The notes beneath the pieces are model-generated. The model searched no databases. It saw only the letters and a list, made by a program, of their open reading frames with translations, and was not told the origin of the DNA. Source: Anseranas semipalmata (taxonomy: Eukaryota > Chordata > Aves > Anseriformes > Anseranatidae). From it: DNA of 64,000 nucleotides. The position numbers were made by a program, and so were the translations under genes. This document shows, piece by piece, positions 1 through 12,733 of this stretch (position 1 is its first letter; each line of letters begins with the position of its first letter). The stretch is taken from the NCBI GenBank assembly GCA_013399115.1, contig VXAA01003318.1, positions 885,553 through 949,552 of the forward strand, written 5' to 3'.

Positions 1-154
1 CAATAGAATGGGAAGTGCTTATCCTTCCCAAACATACAGCACCATCTATTACACTTCACATAAAATGAAGCAATTCTCTCTCAGCTATCTGCAGAAGAGC
101 AATGAGGCAGAGCTCTCTGGTGGCTCTCAGGAGCAGAAACTTAGGAGGTACCTG

Positions 155-182
155 TTTTTTTTTTTGTTTTTTTTTTTTTTTT
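155..182. repeat. Interrupted poly-T tract (T11 G T16)
   Basis: Two T runs separated by one G. No retrotransposed body can be recognised beside it, so it is simply a homopolymer tract. Confidence 0.9.
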
Positions 183-1523
183 AACAGTACTCTGTATTTA
201 AGGTGATATTTGTAAAACTCTGTTTATTTGAATAAATCTGAGAAATAATTTCTCTTGGACAATATTCCTTCTACACATGACTCAAAATACTATTTGTTTT
301 CCCTTTGGAGCACACTGAAAGTTCCTCATTACCACAGAGTACTGACAAAATCCCTCTCACTGTACATTTCAGCTGCTCTCTGACCTTACACATGCGCAGG
401 CAACAGCTTTTCTCAGCCACCTTGCTACTAAAATGCATGAGGGGGCTTTACTCTCCCCACCAACCCCAGCCCATATAGCAATGATAGAAAAGGTAGTTAA
501 GACTTTCATAAATGTGGAGAAGCACGATTTTTTTTTTTTTCCTGCAGTTATCATCCTTTATGTGGAATTAATTCTCATTGATTAAAAACAAACAAAAAAA
601 CCTTTTTTTTTTCTGAAACAAGGCTTCTATTTTTTTTAATTATTGTTTTTCCCCCCCTCCATGCAGCAACACCAAAGCTCTCACAGGGGATTTTTGAACA
701 TATTTGTTTCTATTCAAAGGCTTTCTCATGCACCAGGGTATCACCTAGGTATAATCAACATACCAACAGAGACTGCAGAAAGTACCCTCTCCATTAACCT
801 TTTAAACGTGACAGTCACATTGTGCAAATTGAAGTCCATCACCTTAAATTGCTGCAGGATTGTTTCTAACTGAGCCAAAAGTCTCTCCTCTACTCTTTGG
901 CTCCACTTATTTCTGATAATGTGCCCTTTAAGATCCCCTCTAGAAACCAGCTATATTTACGACTACCTTGACCTTATTCATTCCTTATATTTTCTGTAGT
1001 TTACAGCAAATCTAATGATATCTATTTTTCTCAGCTCACACTTAGGTCATTTCCAATCTCATATATGAGATGAGTTTTTCTTCGTGGCCCTTCTCTATCC
1101 ACTCCTGCTAAAAGGGGAGGTAACTCCAAAGGGGTTGGTTCCTCATGCTCTTAACCTTTTGTTACACCAGCAGAATGCAAACACCATCATGGATAGGTTG
1201 GCAAAGAAGCTGTCAATTTTATCCACCATTTCTAACCTGAAGAGACCTGGGGAAGGAAGAATGGATTGCCCCAGATGGTGTATTATCTCTGAAGAAAATT
1301 GGGTTTACGTGATTCAATTCAATAACATAATTTTACAGATTGGCAGGGAAGAAAATGTCAAAAGTGAGTTTCTCACTGCTATCTTAGGTGGTCAAGACAA
1401 ACACTGCTCCAGAATCTAACTCAGAAATTGAATTACCAGTGATACAGAACAGACTGATATTTGACAACCACCGCAACAAATGGTTTGGAGCCCATCATTA
1501 TGTTTGGGCTAGGTAGGAGCTAC

Positions 1524-1557
1524 AGGAAGAGAGAGAAAGAGAGAGAGAGAGAGAGAA
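1524..1557. repeat. GA dinucleotide microsatellite
   Basis: A run of GA repeats with an AAAGA interruption, purine-only on the plus strand. Confidence 0.9.
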
Positions 1558-4500
1558 ACAAAAACCCAACAGAATGAAACATAAAAACCTACACAAGCTG
1601 GCAAAGGACCATTGAAGATTTGTACATTGCTGAGAACTTCAGGATGAAAGAAGCCAATAAGCCAGCTTTTATATTCTTTGCTGGACCAGAGCTTGTGGGT
1701 TTGGATGTACAGATGGAAGTTAAATACATTCAAATGTCAGTGAAAGAGGCTGAAGAAACTGAGACTTGCAATTGCATGTCAGTCCTGCAGCAGACATGGG
1801 GCTTGGGGAAAGGCATGACATGCTGAAAAGAAGCCTGAAGTACTGCTTCTGAATTTATTCCCTTTCACATTAAGAACTGGTGTTAATACTTTGTAGTTTG
1901 GAGGGAATGGAAAGCCTGAAGGGGGTGATAGCTTGTGGAAAAAAGCTTCAGGAAAACAAACAAACAAAAAAGATTTCCCTGCCCAAAAGGAAGTGTTACA
2001 TTGTTTTACTTTTGACATGGGCAGTGATGAACTCTGAAACTTGTTTGCTGCTGTTTGAACAAAAGCAGAGTTGTTTTCAAGCTGGTAATGTGTAAAATCC
2101 CCTAACACAGATTTCTACACAGTTGCTTAGTTGAACTTCATCATTTGTATTTGTTAACGCCATTTTATCTGGGAGACGTTGCTCAGAATGTCCTTTTAAT
2201 CTCTATCAGGACATTAAGCCATACAGTGGAAAAGAGAGTTGGGTAATTCCTGTTGAAACTGGTATGTACAATTACTTCTGAGTTTGGTAAAGATATGAAA
2301 CAATTAAAAATTCACAGCGAATTATCTATAGACTTAAAATGCTGAGATAATAATGATCTTGTGCTGAACATTCACATCACAAGCTATTACCATTAACACT
2401 GAAAATACATATTCAGAAGCAAGATGAAGGACTACACTGAATTTTGTATTCACAAGGGCTATGTGCAAGAAATGAACTAAGAAACACCCACAGAGAGATA
2501 AAAAGCAAGTTATCAAGGGAATATCAAGGAACATGGTCCTTAGAAAAGTCTTGTGAGAATGGTGGGGCAGGTGAGGAAAAGAGAGAAAAGGGACACTTTC
2601 CTATTTAAAGCCTTCTCTGCTTACGAAAAAGGTATCTATACATAAACCTAATTGGATCAAAGATGACTGGCAAACCACATATGGATTCACTATAACAGCA
2701 AACAAATAAATTTCTCTTGGATCTCAGTCACTGACATAGTCGCTGTATGAGACATAGTTACGTGTGATGCTCAGCTGCACTACATAGTCTCTACGTATAA
2801 ATAACCAAAACCATCACAAGCTTGGTGTAGATGAGTCCACCTTATCTGTTAGGTTATTGAATGAGGTCTTAAGAAGTTAATACAGAGAGAGAAGCTCAAA
2901 GATTATTTTTACATTCGCACTACTCACAACAGTGCATGGCCTGTAATGACAAGCACTGCCTTCCAGCATCCGGGGTGTACATCAGAGAAGACTCAGTAAA
3001 TGGTCCCAGCTGAAAGAAATACTTAAGATCAACTTTATACATGTTCCTTAAGCATTTTACTAAGTGTGGATAGACTTAACATGGTGCTAGGTATTTTCCT
3101 GAATCAAGCTATTCTCTTTTCTATCTGAGTCAACGTGATCCCAGGAGCTCTGTGTATTTCAGCTTTCTCTCAATTCAGTGGGGAAAGGGGCTCCTCACTG
3201 GTAAACAATTTCCAAAAGAGTGATTCAAAAATTGGATCTTACACTATAACACTGTTACACTGCAGTAGAATTAATCTACTGGGTGAGAGAAGTCAAACTG
3301 ACACCCCAGTTACTGTATACAATGTCTGATGCTGTTCCACTTTCATGACTTAGCCCTGTGCAGAGAGCAAGATTCTTGTTTCAAGGAGGACCTAAAGATT
3401 TCTGAAATTTGTTTTGAGACAGAAACAAAGGTCCACCATTCCAGAATTATCCACACATATATGACTGTATGCCTTTTGTTTTGAGTTGATCAGAAATTTT
3501 GCAGTGAAGTTGCCTTTTTATTTTATTTTTAATATTATAAAATCACATTTTACAAAACACCAATAGTTAGCAAAATAAAATAAAAGGTATAACATTTTTT
3601 CTTCAACTGTTCAAATATTTTTTTGACTCACTTGAACTACACCCTGAGATTTCTTTTTTTTCAAAATAATATCTCATTAAGTGTAATAGACTAAGCAGAT
3701 TTGCATAGAAACACTTATTAGCTAGCTCTGTTTCTGTGAAAAATCACACAAACTTACGACAGGATTAAAAAAAGGGGGCATTAAATGCCTTCAAACTGTA
3801 ACAATAGAATAAATGTCAGAACCGTCTTTCATTTAATCTAATAATACCAAATCTATCACGTTTGTATTTTAAGTCAGACAGCAGGAGCTATTTTAAAGAA
3901 CTCCTTTTAGCAACCTTGCTCCTATGTAGGGGGTGACCCTTTGTTTTGCAGGCATTGCTCAGCTGTCACGTTTGACAGAGATGCTTGCACTCAATAAGAT
4001 CACTAGAATGGCAAGTTTCCAAGCGTTGTTCTCACCAGGTGAGGGCAGTCACAGTCCTTAATGAAAAGCAAGCAGCTGTCACCTTGGGAGAAAAGCAGAT
4101 TGGCTGCCCACGCATATAGCCAGAGGGATCCTGCTCGGCCTGAGCTTTGTGTATAGCTGAGGAAAAGGAAAATCAGAAACAAGGAAAAGGAAGAGAATAT
4201 TTCATGAGCATAATTTATTTGTGTTTTGTTTTTGTTTTTGTTTTTTTTTTTTTTGTCTTGCTCAGCCTGTCCTATTTGAACATCAATTGCTATCATTTTG
4301 GAGGAAGCGGGGGCACTGTGATAATATACATATTTATGTGCAAAACAGACATGGTAATGCATTCATCTTTGTCCTGATGCAGTGAAAGACTGTAACATCT
4401 GCATATCAATAGCCACAAATTTGACGCAGTTCTCGGCAGTGTCATTTCAGAGAAACTGAAGGGGTGGAGAGGAGGGAGTTTGCAACTCTTTTTTCCTATG

Positions 4501-5120
4501 GCGCTAGCTTGCTTTCTTCCTATTTGCCATCCAGGGGCCAAACGCAGCAGAGCAGATGAGGATGGTGCAGAGCATACCCACCTGGGCTAGAAAACCTGGC
4601 CGTGCTCTGAATGAAGGAAGAGAAACTCATGCTTGGACCTGCTGGAGAAAGGAGTGGGGAAGCTTTACTTCTTATGGTAGATCCACGGGAATTTAAAGGC
4701 TGCTGCTGCAGCCTGTTAGCTAAGTTAGCTTCTCTGCAGACAGCACTGAGCCCTTCTGGATCCCTGGGGAATGGGAGGAATGAGATTGGATGCAATAGCT
4801 GCTGGCTGCAAACTGAGTGTGATGACCCATGAGATCTCCTCCCCTGCAATTGCTTGGGCTTGTCGCTCCTGAAGAAAGTGCACCCCTAATGACTATCCAG
4901 GTCCTCACCTTCACTAGAATGAATTAGGCACTGATTTTGAAAGAAACACAGTATTTAAGTGTTATACATCCTGCGCTTGTTTAAATGGCAGTGATTGGTA
5001 GCTGTCAGAGACATAAGAAGGGCCAGACATTTGATGGTAGCTCTTTCTTCCTTTTGGTTCCTTCAGCAAATCTGCAAAAGAAAAAACTGGTGTAACAAAA
5101 CTGGTATCAGGCTGACAAAG

Positions 5121-5142
5121 GTATTGTGCATTTGCACAATAC
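5121..5142. repeat. 22-bp inverted repeat (10-bp arms, 2-nt centre)
   Basis: Arms GTATTGTGCA and TGCACAATAC are perfect reverse complements separated by TT. The half-site TTGTGCA resembles part of a C/EBP-type site. Function is inference only; a site this short can arise by chance in 64 kb. Confidence 0.6.
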
Positions 5143-8100
5143 AGGAAAATATCCGCTTCCAGGGATGCTAGTAAAATGCCTACTATGAACGCACAGTAAA
5201 GAAAACAAGTTCCACAGGTGCTGCAATGCTCAAAGGATTAAAAGTACTTATTAGGTGGGAAACAGGTCAACAGAACTGCCAGCTTTTGTCATCACTCTTA
5301 CACTTCCCTTGCAGGAATACTTTTCAAAGTCTACTGGGCCAAAAATTAAGCTTTTACAAAAATGTCAGGCCCATTTACTGTCAGATGTTCAAAGGATTTT
5401 ATCCCCTAAGTCATATTAATATTTTCTCCAGTCCTCAAATTACAGGAAATTATCTGATGCAAGCTGAGTGTATGCCTAAGAATGAAATAAATTCATCCTG
5501 CAATGCTGAGGTTAGCAATTTATAATGGAAATAATGACTATTTATCATTGCAAGTAACTATGGTTCACCTAATACAGTAAACTTAAAATGTCATCAACAC
5601 ACCTTCCACAGAATAATGATTATTCTTGTTGATGAAATGAACACTAAGGCTGTTGGAAAAGGGAGTTCCCAGCAGAGTCAACAGCATAATCCTTGACGTC
5701 TTCGCATTTCAGTCTAAAATAAAGAACTACATAAATTCCTTTTGAAATCTGAACCAAACAAGTGGCATAAGAGCTGCTTTTAATTGGGCATGAGCAACCT
5801 GATGCAAAAAACAAGTTAAGAGGAGTTGTTTAGAGTCAGTTGGTTGCTTTTTGTTTCTCAGTGGGATAACTAAAAAGGCATCTCCTTTTCCTGTGTACGT
5901 CTGTATTCCTTAGGATATTTCATAGTACAGCCATGTGTGATTCTTCTTTGTGTGTGTGTTTTAAAGTTTTATAATAAACAGCTTTTCTATGAAATAGCTT
6001 TTTTTCTTTTTTTTTCTTTTTTTTTTTTCTGACACTGTATTCATAAAGACATCCACCAGCCACAGGCCTCATACACCTACATCAAGGCTTACCATAGCAA
6101 ACACTAGCCTCAGTATATTTCATTTTGAACTATTTTTTAAATAGGATTGCATGATGACATTTTAAATGTTTAGATAGATCAGATACTTTTTCTTAACTCT
6201 CTTTTTATTTGACAGGAAACACATAACAGATGTATTACTTGATTTTCAAAGTACTGCATTGCACAGCAGCTGCACATTACAATCTTGTTGAGCAGTAGCA
6301 TCTAAAAATACTTGCATTTAAGAGACAATTCTTATAAACAATGCATTCTCTCTCTTGATTTTATTACTGAATAGGGGAATTCTGGTGAAACTTTTGCTAT
6401 ATTTGAGCTCTAAAACCTTGGAATCCACAAAGTTAACTATTGCACTCCCATTTCCACATGCTCTAAATTGGGATGAAAACTGTTATAGGTTTCACTTTTG
6501 CCTTTTAAAATGTTTTCCACAACTCTAAGAGTGGAACCTGCCCATTTATGTTTATTTCAAAGCAGATCATAGCAGCAAAAAGAAAGATACACATCCCTTG
6601 CTATCAAAGACTCCTTGCTTTGATTGATCTAGAAGTAAAATGGCCTTGACTGAAATACCCATCTTCTGCTCCCATGTGAGACAACAGCATACGATTTGTG
6701 TTGTAACAGGTAAATGAGTTTATAATAGCCAAGGATCTTTACTGGAGAGCAGAGCCTGAGTTCCAGCTGCCAGAAACACTGCATCTCAGGGAGGAGTTTG
6801 ACCTGCTTTTGCTACTTATTCTTCTTCTGGTGACACAGCACACCATCTGCAGCCTTATAATCACCTTTACAGAAACCAAATGCTACAAAAAGAAGACTCA
6901 GATTAGGTGAAGAGTAAGCAATGCAAACAAATCACTTCTAAGCAATAAAACTGCTGGTATCTTGCAAGAATTCCTAATGGTAAAGAATAAGGAAGTGACT
7001 TCAGTTTTTAGAACATAGTTTTTAACTGAAAGTCTTTATAGTATTTTTCCACAATATGTTGGAAGGTCTCTACTACACATTGTTGAACTTATTTTTGAAA
7101 TAACTTGTACACATTAAAAACTGTGCCATTGTAAACAATGTCTTGAAAGAACATGTTTAGAAGAGTGGAGGGTACGAGTAACCTTATCTTCTCCTGTGGA
7201 GGCTGTCTCAATTGCTACAATTTCAATTGCAACAGGAGGTATTGTGACTCAGAGTCATTCCTTACTGCCCAGTTCCTACTTCCCTTTTTTCCATCTGAGA
7301 GTTATCTGTAAGTCAGGACAGTTTGGGTGATAGTTCATTACACTGACTTGGAAGGAAGAAAGGGGAATGGATATAAGAGTTAACTTTCTGCTGTTAGAGG
7401 TCTGAAATCCATCCATGCTCTGCTTCGCTTCTTCAGGAAGGAAAAGGAAATGCACAGATCCTGCTGCAGACACAAGTGTGGAGTGAGAAGACTCTAGGAG
7501 AAGACTTTTTTGCTATTGCTACTTTGCATTAGTATATACTTCATGATATGACCAACTCTTCAGTTACGATCATGTCTTCTGAGGAGTTGATGTACACAGA
7601 ACCTCAGAAGCTCCAGACAATGCAGTCCCTTTCCCTCAGGTTGAGAAAACTGGTTTTCCATGTTATTAATCTGCGCTGCAGGAAGATTCTGCAATTTCAC
7701 TGCCTAGAGCCAAAGTCGTACCGCACAGCTGAAAAGCCTTCTGCACCTTGTTGTTCATTCCGGAGAAACAGGCTGGATTTGATGATGGTTTCATCAAGTC
7801 ATGGTAAATATTTCACTACTGCTTTTCCTGTCACTTTCTGCCTGATCACCCTCAGGCCTCATTTTGCTAACCCAAGGCACTAGTTTTTGCAGTGCCAGCT
7901 GCCATATAACCTCAGTGCTAGACGGGTGGTAATAAAACGCATCTCCTTTTCCCAATACAACCTTATACCCCCATACAAACAAAATTAGACCCCCACCTTT
8001 GTCATCTACTGCAATATTATTAACCTTACCTCTCCCTCTCTGACTCAATTTTCTTCTGATGCTTTCAGGTATCTAAAATTCAATTAAATGACCAGGGAAA

Positions 8101-10058
8101 TCCAGACTCAGTGAAGGGGAGTGGTAGCTGTGGTTTCCAGGAAGGACTAGAAGGCATTTGGTAATCTGTACCAGACCATAATACCTTTTTTTGGTGCAGC
8201 TTCACACTTCAGTTGCCACAGTTGTTATTTCAGAAAAAGTCATTACATCCATCATCAGACTAGTTGCTGAGTACACAGGTACTGTGCTTGTTACTGTGGA
8301 GTTAGGTGTACAGGGGAGTCCTACTGGAAGAAGAAAGTATCATCTGGCTTTTTCTCTCTGTAAGATCTGACAAACTGATGCACCAGATGTTTATATAATC
8401 CCTGCTCTTACTAACTTTATCTCTATACTTAAGCACTACACCTTCAAATTATGGCTTCACTGCAGTAATGCATTTCACAATGACAGAAGGAATTACAGCC
8501 TTGAAGCTAAAAAGCTGTAACTCTCTTTGACCAGACCAGCACACAGAGCAGAGGATTTCTGGAAACAGCATTTTCTTCATTCTTAGAGCTTTGTCATCTA
8601 TCCAAAACCAAAGAACCAGGATATGCACTTTATCAGGGATCTAAATGTTTTCCAGTCAGTTCACGCTTCTTCTGCCATGTATAATATATACCGATGGCAT
8701 CTCACTCATCACTGGAGAGCAGCATGGGAGAGAGAACGGAGTACATAACACAAAGGTAAACATCTTTCCTTTCTGTTTTGCACATAGAGGCTGAAAATCA
8801 GCTGAGCACAGGAGATTGGTTCCCATAAAGCTGTTTCAACACAAATCCATGGAGAAAAGTGTCATGCACTTCTCTTGTTCACACCTGGAGCTGGACACCA
8901 GGCTGGAGAGTAGAGACTGGGAAACCTCCTCAAGGACAGACTTTTCAGTGACCTTTCAAAAGCAACGCACTATTTTCCAGAGATATGTTCTTATATCCAC
9001 ATTTATTCACTTCAGTACTGCCAGCCTGAACTCCACACAGTGGACTAGCAGAGAAAAGATGTAGAATAGTTTGCTCTTTTAAATCCCCACAGTGCTGCAG
9101 TTTGCCTCCAAACCAGACAGCAAGGAAGGGTTGTGTGCATTACTGAGTGCTTGATTTTTTTTTTTCTAAGAATGCACCCATGTTGGTAATAAAGAGATAT
9201 AACCCCTTGCATAGTTTCCTATCAACAGTTCGATTCTGTCAGAAATCTGTTGGCCTGCAAAAAGTCCTCAGTAACAACTTTTACAGAAACCAGAAGTTCT
9301 GACAGCCAGTCCGTCTTCCTCAGGTCTCCCACACCTGTAAACATCTATATAAATACACAGAGCAGGAAAGAGAGAGAGAAAGAAGAAAAGAAATCTCCTA
9401 GAATCACTTGTCCATACCTCTTTGACACTGGAAAAATAGCTTCTTCCCACCCAGTCTTTTGCATACTACCTCCTTCTAGTTCAGCCTACAGAGAAGTGAT
9501 GGAGAAAAATGAAATATTGAAGGACTATTCCTTTATTTAAAAAGCCACCAGATATGAATGGCTGGCTCTGACAATTTATTACTGATTCTGAGAAGATTGG
9601 TAAAATAAATGTTTTATATCTCTTTGCAAGTGGCAGATGAAAAGAGTAAAATATTTGTCAGCTCTGGAGAGCTGCATCTTTTCACTTTCTGAAACAAAAT
9701 TCGAAGAATATCAGAAATTCAGGGCTTAAAGATCACTGCTGTTACTTTTCCAGGAGAACTTTAACCATTCTTTCTATGTTACACCCACAACTGAACATCA
9801 CGATCTTAGACTTAATGGTTAAGTGAAAAGGTCAGCATAATTACAGGTTTGTAGTCTCAGGCTGAGACAGTCTTCTGAAGGCATATAACACCTCAGATTT
9901 TCTCTACTTGCCCAAATTCCTCAAAAGTTTTTTATGCCTTGAGCTACTGCTCAGCCTGCTTTCCAGGAGAGCTAGCTAAGTGATGGTACCTTTTCTAGAT
10001 GTATTTTTATCACTTTATCAGATATTTTCCCTCATCATAATCACTCTCGTCCCCCCCC

Positions 10059-10070
10059 NNNNNNNNNNNN
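10059..10070. other. Assembly gap (12 N) after a C8 run
   Basis: Twelve unknown bases directly follow eight C at 10,051-10,058. The true length is unknown. Homopolymer failure in short-read assembly is the likely cause. Confidence 0.98.
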
Positions 10071-11998
10071 TTCCAAACAAAACTATTAGTCATGCTCAGA
10101 GAAACAAATAACAAAATACTGTACTTTGCATCTGGAGGACAATGTTCTGGATGAACCTGTGAAAAGACATAAAAACACCCCCAAAGCAGCAAATTACACT
10201 CCTGAAAGACAGCATGTTGAACTGCCTGTGCTGTATCCAAAACCAGACTTGCAGCCATACTCTTCACATTAGAAAAAGGCTAAAAGAAATAATTACCTGG
10301 TAGTGGGTATTTGGAGAGATTATTGCTCAGTGCCTGTTCCACACTTCCTTGATGCAAATGAGCATCTGAAGTAAAAGCCATAATTTCAGTGTCGATCGAT
10401 TGCCCTGTTTGCATGGCTCTGAGAGGCTCAGCATCCAATGGGCAAGGCAGAGGGTCCCCTCACGACATCTACTGACCAGGTCTGACTACAAGTAATATGT
10501 TGCTTCACATATGAACTGCTTCATCATCATTTCCAAGGCATACTTATTATGGGACTCTGTATCTTGTCAGAGAAAAGTTATTAACGGTGACACCATGAAT
10601 AGCATTTTGCAAAAATTATTTGGATATCACACCCATGGTTAAGCTCATGTGGCCATTTCTATTTTCTCTTCCTACCTGACGAAATGCATACATAAAATAC
10701 AATGGTTTCTTAAAATATTTCTCTCTCTAGCAATTGGTTTTAATTTTAAGATGACTGTTGGCTTTTACATCATCTTTGGTATGCACTGGTTTGAACACAA
10801 CCGACTGCCATGATCCTGTCTTGTGGCTTATGGTGCATCTTTACAGTAAAGAGAAATAACATCCTTGTTCTGTTTTTACATTGCTTCTTTGTTCTGACCC
10901 TCATCCAGTGTTCAAAAGCTCATTCAAACCTGCTCAGATTTCAATGTTGCTCTTTGTCACTCATACTGATTTTCATAGATTGGCAAGCAAGTGCGTATGG
11001 GTCCATAGATACCACTTTTCTGCCTCTGCTGTCTTCATGTTATCATAGGAATAAGTGATCTGGGTTTGAAAGGTGACAAAAAACACAGGTCTCTCTTAAG
11101 GAGAGCCAATACACTGAATCCTGCATCCTTGAGAAGGGGTACCTTGAGCAGGTTGACATAATGAGGCCAGTGAAGTCCCACAGAAGATTGTTAACCTCTT
11201 CCTCAAACCTCAGAGACTTTACAAGAAAGGGATAGAAGAAAGGGAATGGACTTTTATATGAGTACTAAGCTAATTTCAAGGCTAGGAAGACTATGGAGCC
11301 TTTACAGGCAGACTGCTCTCAGCAATGCTCTTTTCACCATCTTCTCGGCAGCCTGAAAACCTGGATGGTAGGTTATATTTTGGGTAGAAATTAGGTGAAA
11401 GTACATAAGCAATACAGTGCTCTGGTCCTCAGTAAAGATGACACAAAATAGAACTAGATCTCCCATTGCAAAGGCATGACCCCTTGGTCATTTGGTCACT
11501 GTCCAAAACCAGAGAAGGGATTTACTTCAGTATCTCTGCTAGAGGCATGTTTATGAAGCATGAAGATGGAAGCCATCATCCTCCAAATGGAGCTGGTCAC
11601 ATTAGGCAGACTGACCTATACTGGATGAGTTATATCTCAGTCCCCAGATGTCCCACTAAACAAAGACATCGTCTAATTCAACTGCACCCCTGTTTCCAGG
11701 ACTACCAACAGTTGTTACGATGGCTCCTGCAGACCTGGCAGGTGCTGCAGCATGGGCATTCCACAGCTCCTGTTTTCCTCCTCTTGCAGTTTTAAGGCCT
11801 TAAGAGTCTGACATGGAGGTTGGTAGAAGATATTTACTTAATTAAATGTAAGTTGTTCCTGTAGAGCAGTGACATTATTTAATTCTTTCTAGTTATAGTT
11901 GAAAGGAGGTACAAAAGCCAAGAGAAAATATAGGACATAGAGCTCTTTTCAGATAAAGTTTTCAGATCGTTAGTATTTGTGCAATCAGTATGGGAAAC
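10071..11998. other. Single-copy DNA, no gene seen
   Basis: Mixed-composition sequence with no transposon signature or coding-like frame that I can name. Frames of up to about 109 codons occur (for example at 11,466-11,795) but have no recognisable domain. Confidence 0.55.
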
Positions 11999-12733
11999 TG
12001 TGGAGGTTTTACCCTGCTGGGCAGCTAAACTCCACCACAGCCACTCTCTGACTCCCCCTCCTCAAAAGAAGAGAGGGAGAAGAAAGTATGATGGAAAGAA
12101 AAAAAACCTCACTGGTTGAGATAAGGATAACTAAAGGTAAAAGAAAGAGCAGAAAAATAAACAAGCAAAGGCCACACTGAAGCACAGAGGGAAGAAAAAA
12201 AAATCTCTACTTCCCATCAACAAGTGATGTTGGGGATGTTGATTGGGATATCTTCTGGATGATGAGATAGATGGTGACACAGGCCAGAAGGATGTGCCAA
12301 CTATAGCTTGACAGAAGGGAGCGCACTGTGTGCTGCAGGAGCTCAAGGCCCTCCCGCTCCAGTGCCAGAGCAAGAAGCAGGGCCTCAATACATGTAGCAG
12401 TTGTTCAGGAGGACAGATGTCTCCATAACAAGAGCCCCCTCTTCTCCTTCCCCTTTCCCGGCTTTTATTACTGAGTGTGACATCATATGGTATGGAATAT
12501 CCCTTTGGTTGGTTTAGGTCAGCTGCCCTGGCCATGTCCCCTCCCCACTTCTTGCCCACCCCCACCTACTGGCTTTGGGGGTTTGCAGAGAGTCTCGATG
12601 CTGGGCCAGCACTGCTCGGCAGTAGCCAAAACATTGGTGTGATACCAGCGCTGTTCTAGCTACAAGTGCAGAGCACAGCACTATATGGGCCACTGCAGGG
12701 AAAGTTAACTCCATCCCAGCCAGACCCAGTACA
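11999..12733 (-). mobile_element. Solo LTR of an endogenous retrovirus (minus strand)
   Basis: The element begins TGTGGAGG and ends CCAGTACA on the plus strand, so both termini fit the TG...CA rule. It is flanked on each side by a perfect 5-bp target duplication GAAAC (11,994-11,998 and 12,734-12,738). Read on the minus strand, its start and its end (a pyrimidine-rich part, then a GGAGTCAGAG-like stretch, then a GGTAAAAC terminus) resemble the layout of the LTRs at 24,433 and 30,892. It is longer (735 bp) and clearly a different subfamily. No gag, pol or env sequence lies on either side, so it is a solo LTR left by LTR-LTR recombination. A 5-bp duplication is typical of ERVL-type and some other classes; I do not assign the class firmly. 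Confidence 0.85.
12461..12485 (-). promoter_or_regulatory. Probable LTR core promoter: CRE-like site and TATA-like box
   Basis: On the minus strand TGATGTCA (12,478-12,485) is one transition away from a CRE (TGACGTCA), the change expected from CpG decay. It is followed after a few bases by TAATAAAAGC (12,461-12,470), a TATA-like box that could also serve as a polyadenylation hexamer. The arrangement fits the U3 promoter of an LTR. That it was once active is inference from its position in the LTR; present activity is unknown. Confidence 0.4.

Larger units (their letters stand above)
1..10058. other. Single-copy AT-rich DNA, no gene seen
   Basis: I see no exon-like frame, transposon or RNA gene in this stretch. 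The open frames are all under about 120 codons, read through poly-T or low-complexity tracts, and resemble no family I know. It holds poly-T tracts at 155-182 and 529-540, a GA microsatellite near 1,524-1,557, more poly-T around 6,000-6,030, and a short palindrome at 5,121-5,142. An intron or intergenic desert would look the same; conserved non-coding elements could be present but cannot be judged without another genome. Confidence 0.6.
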
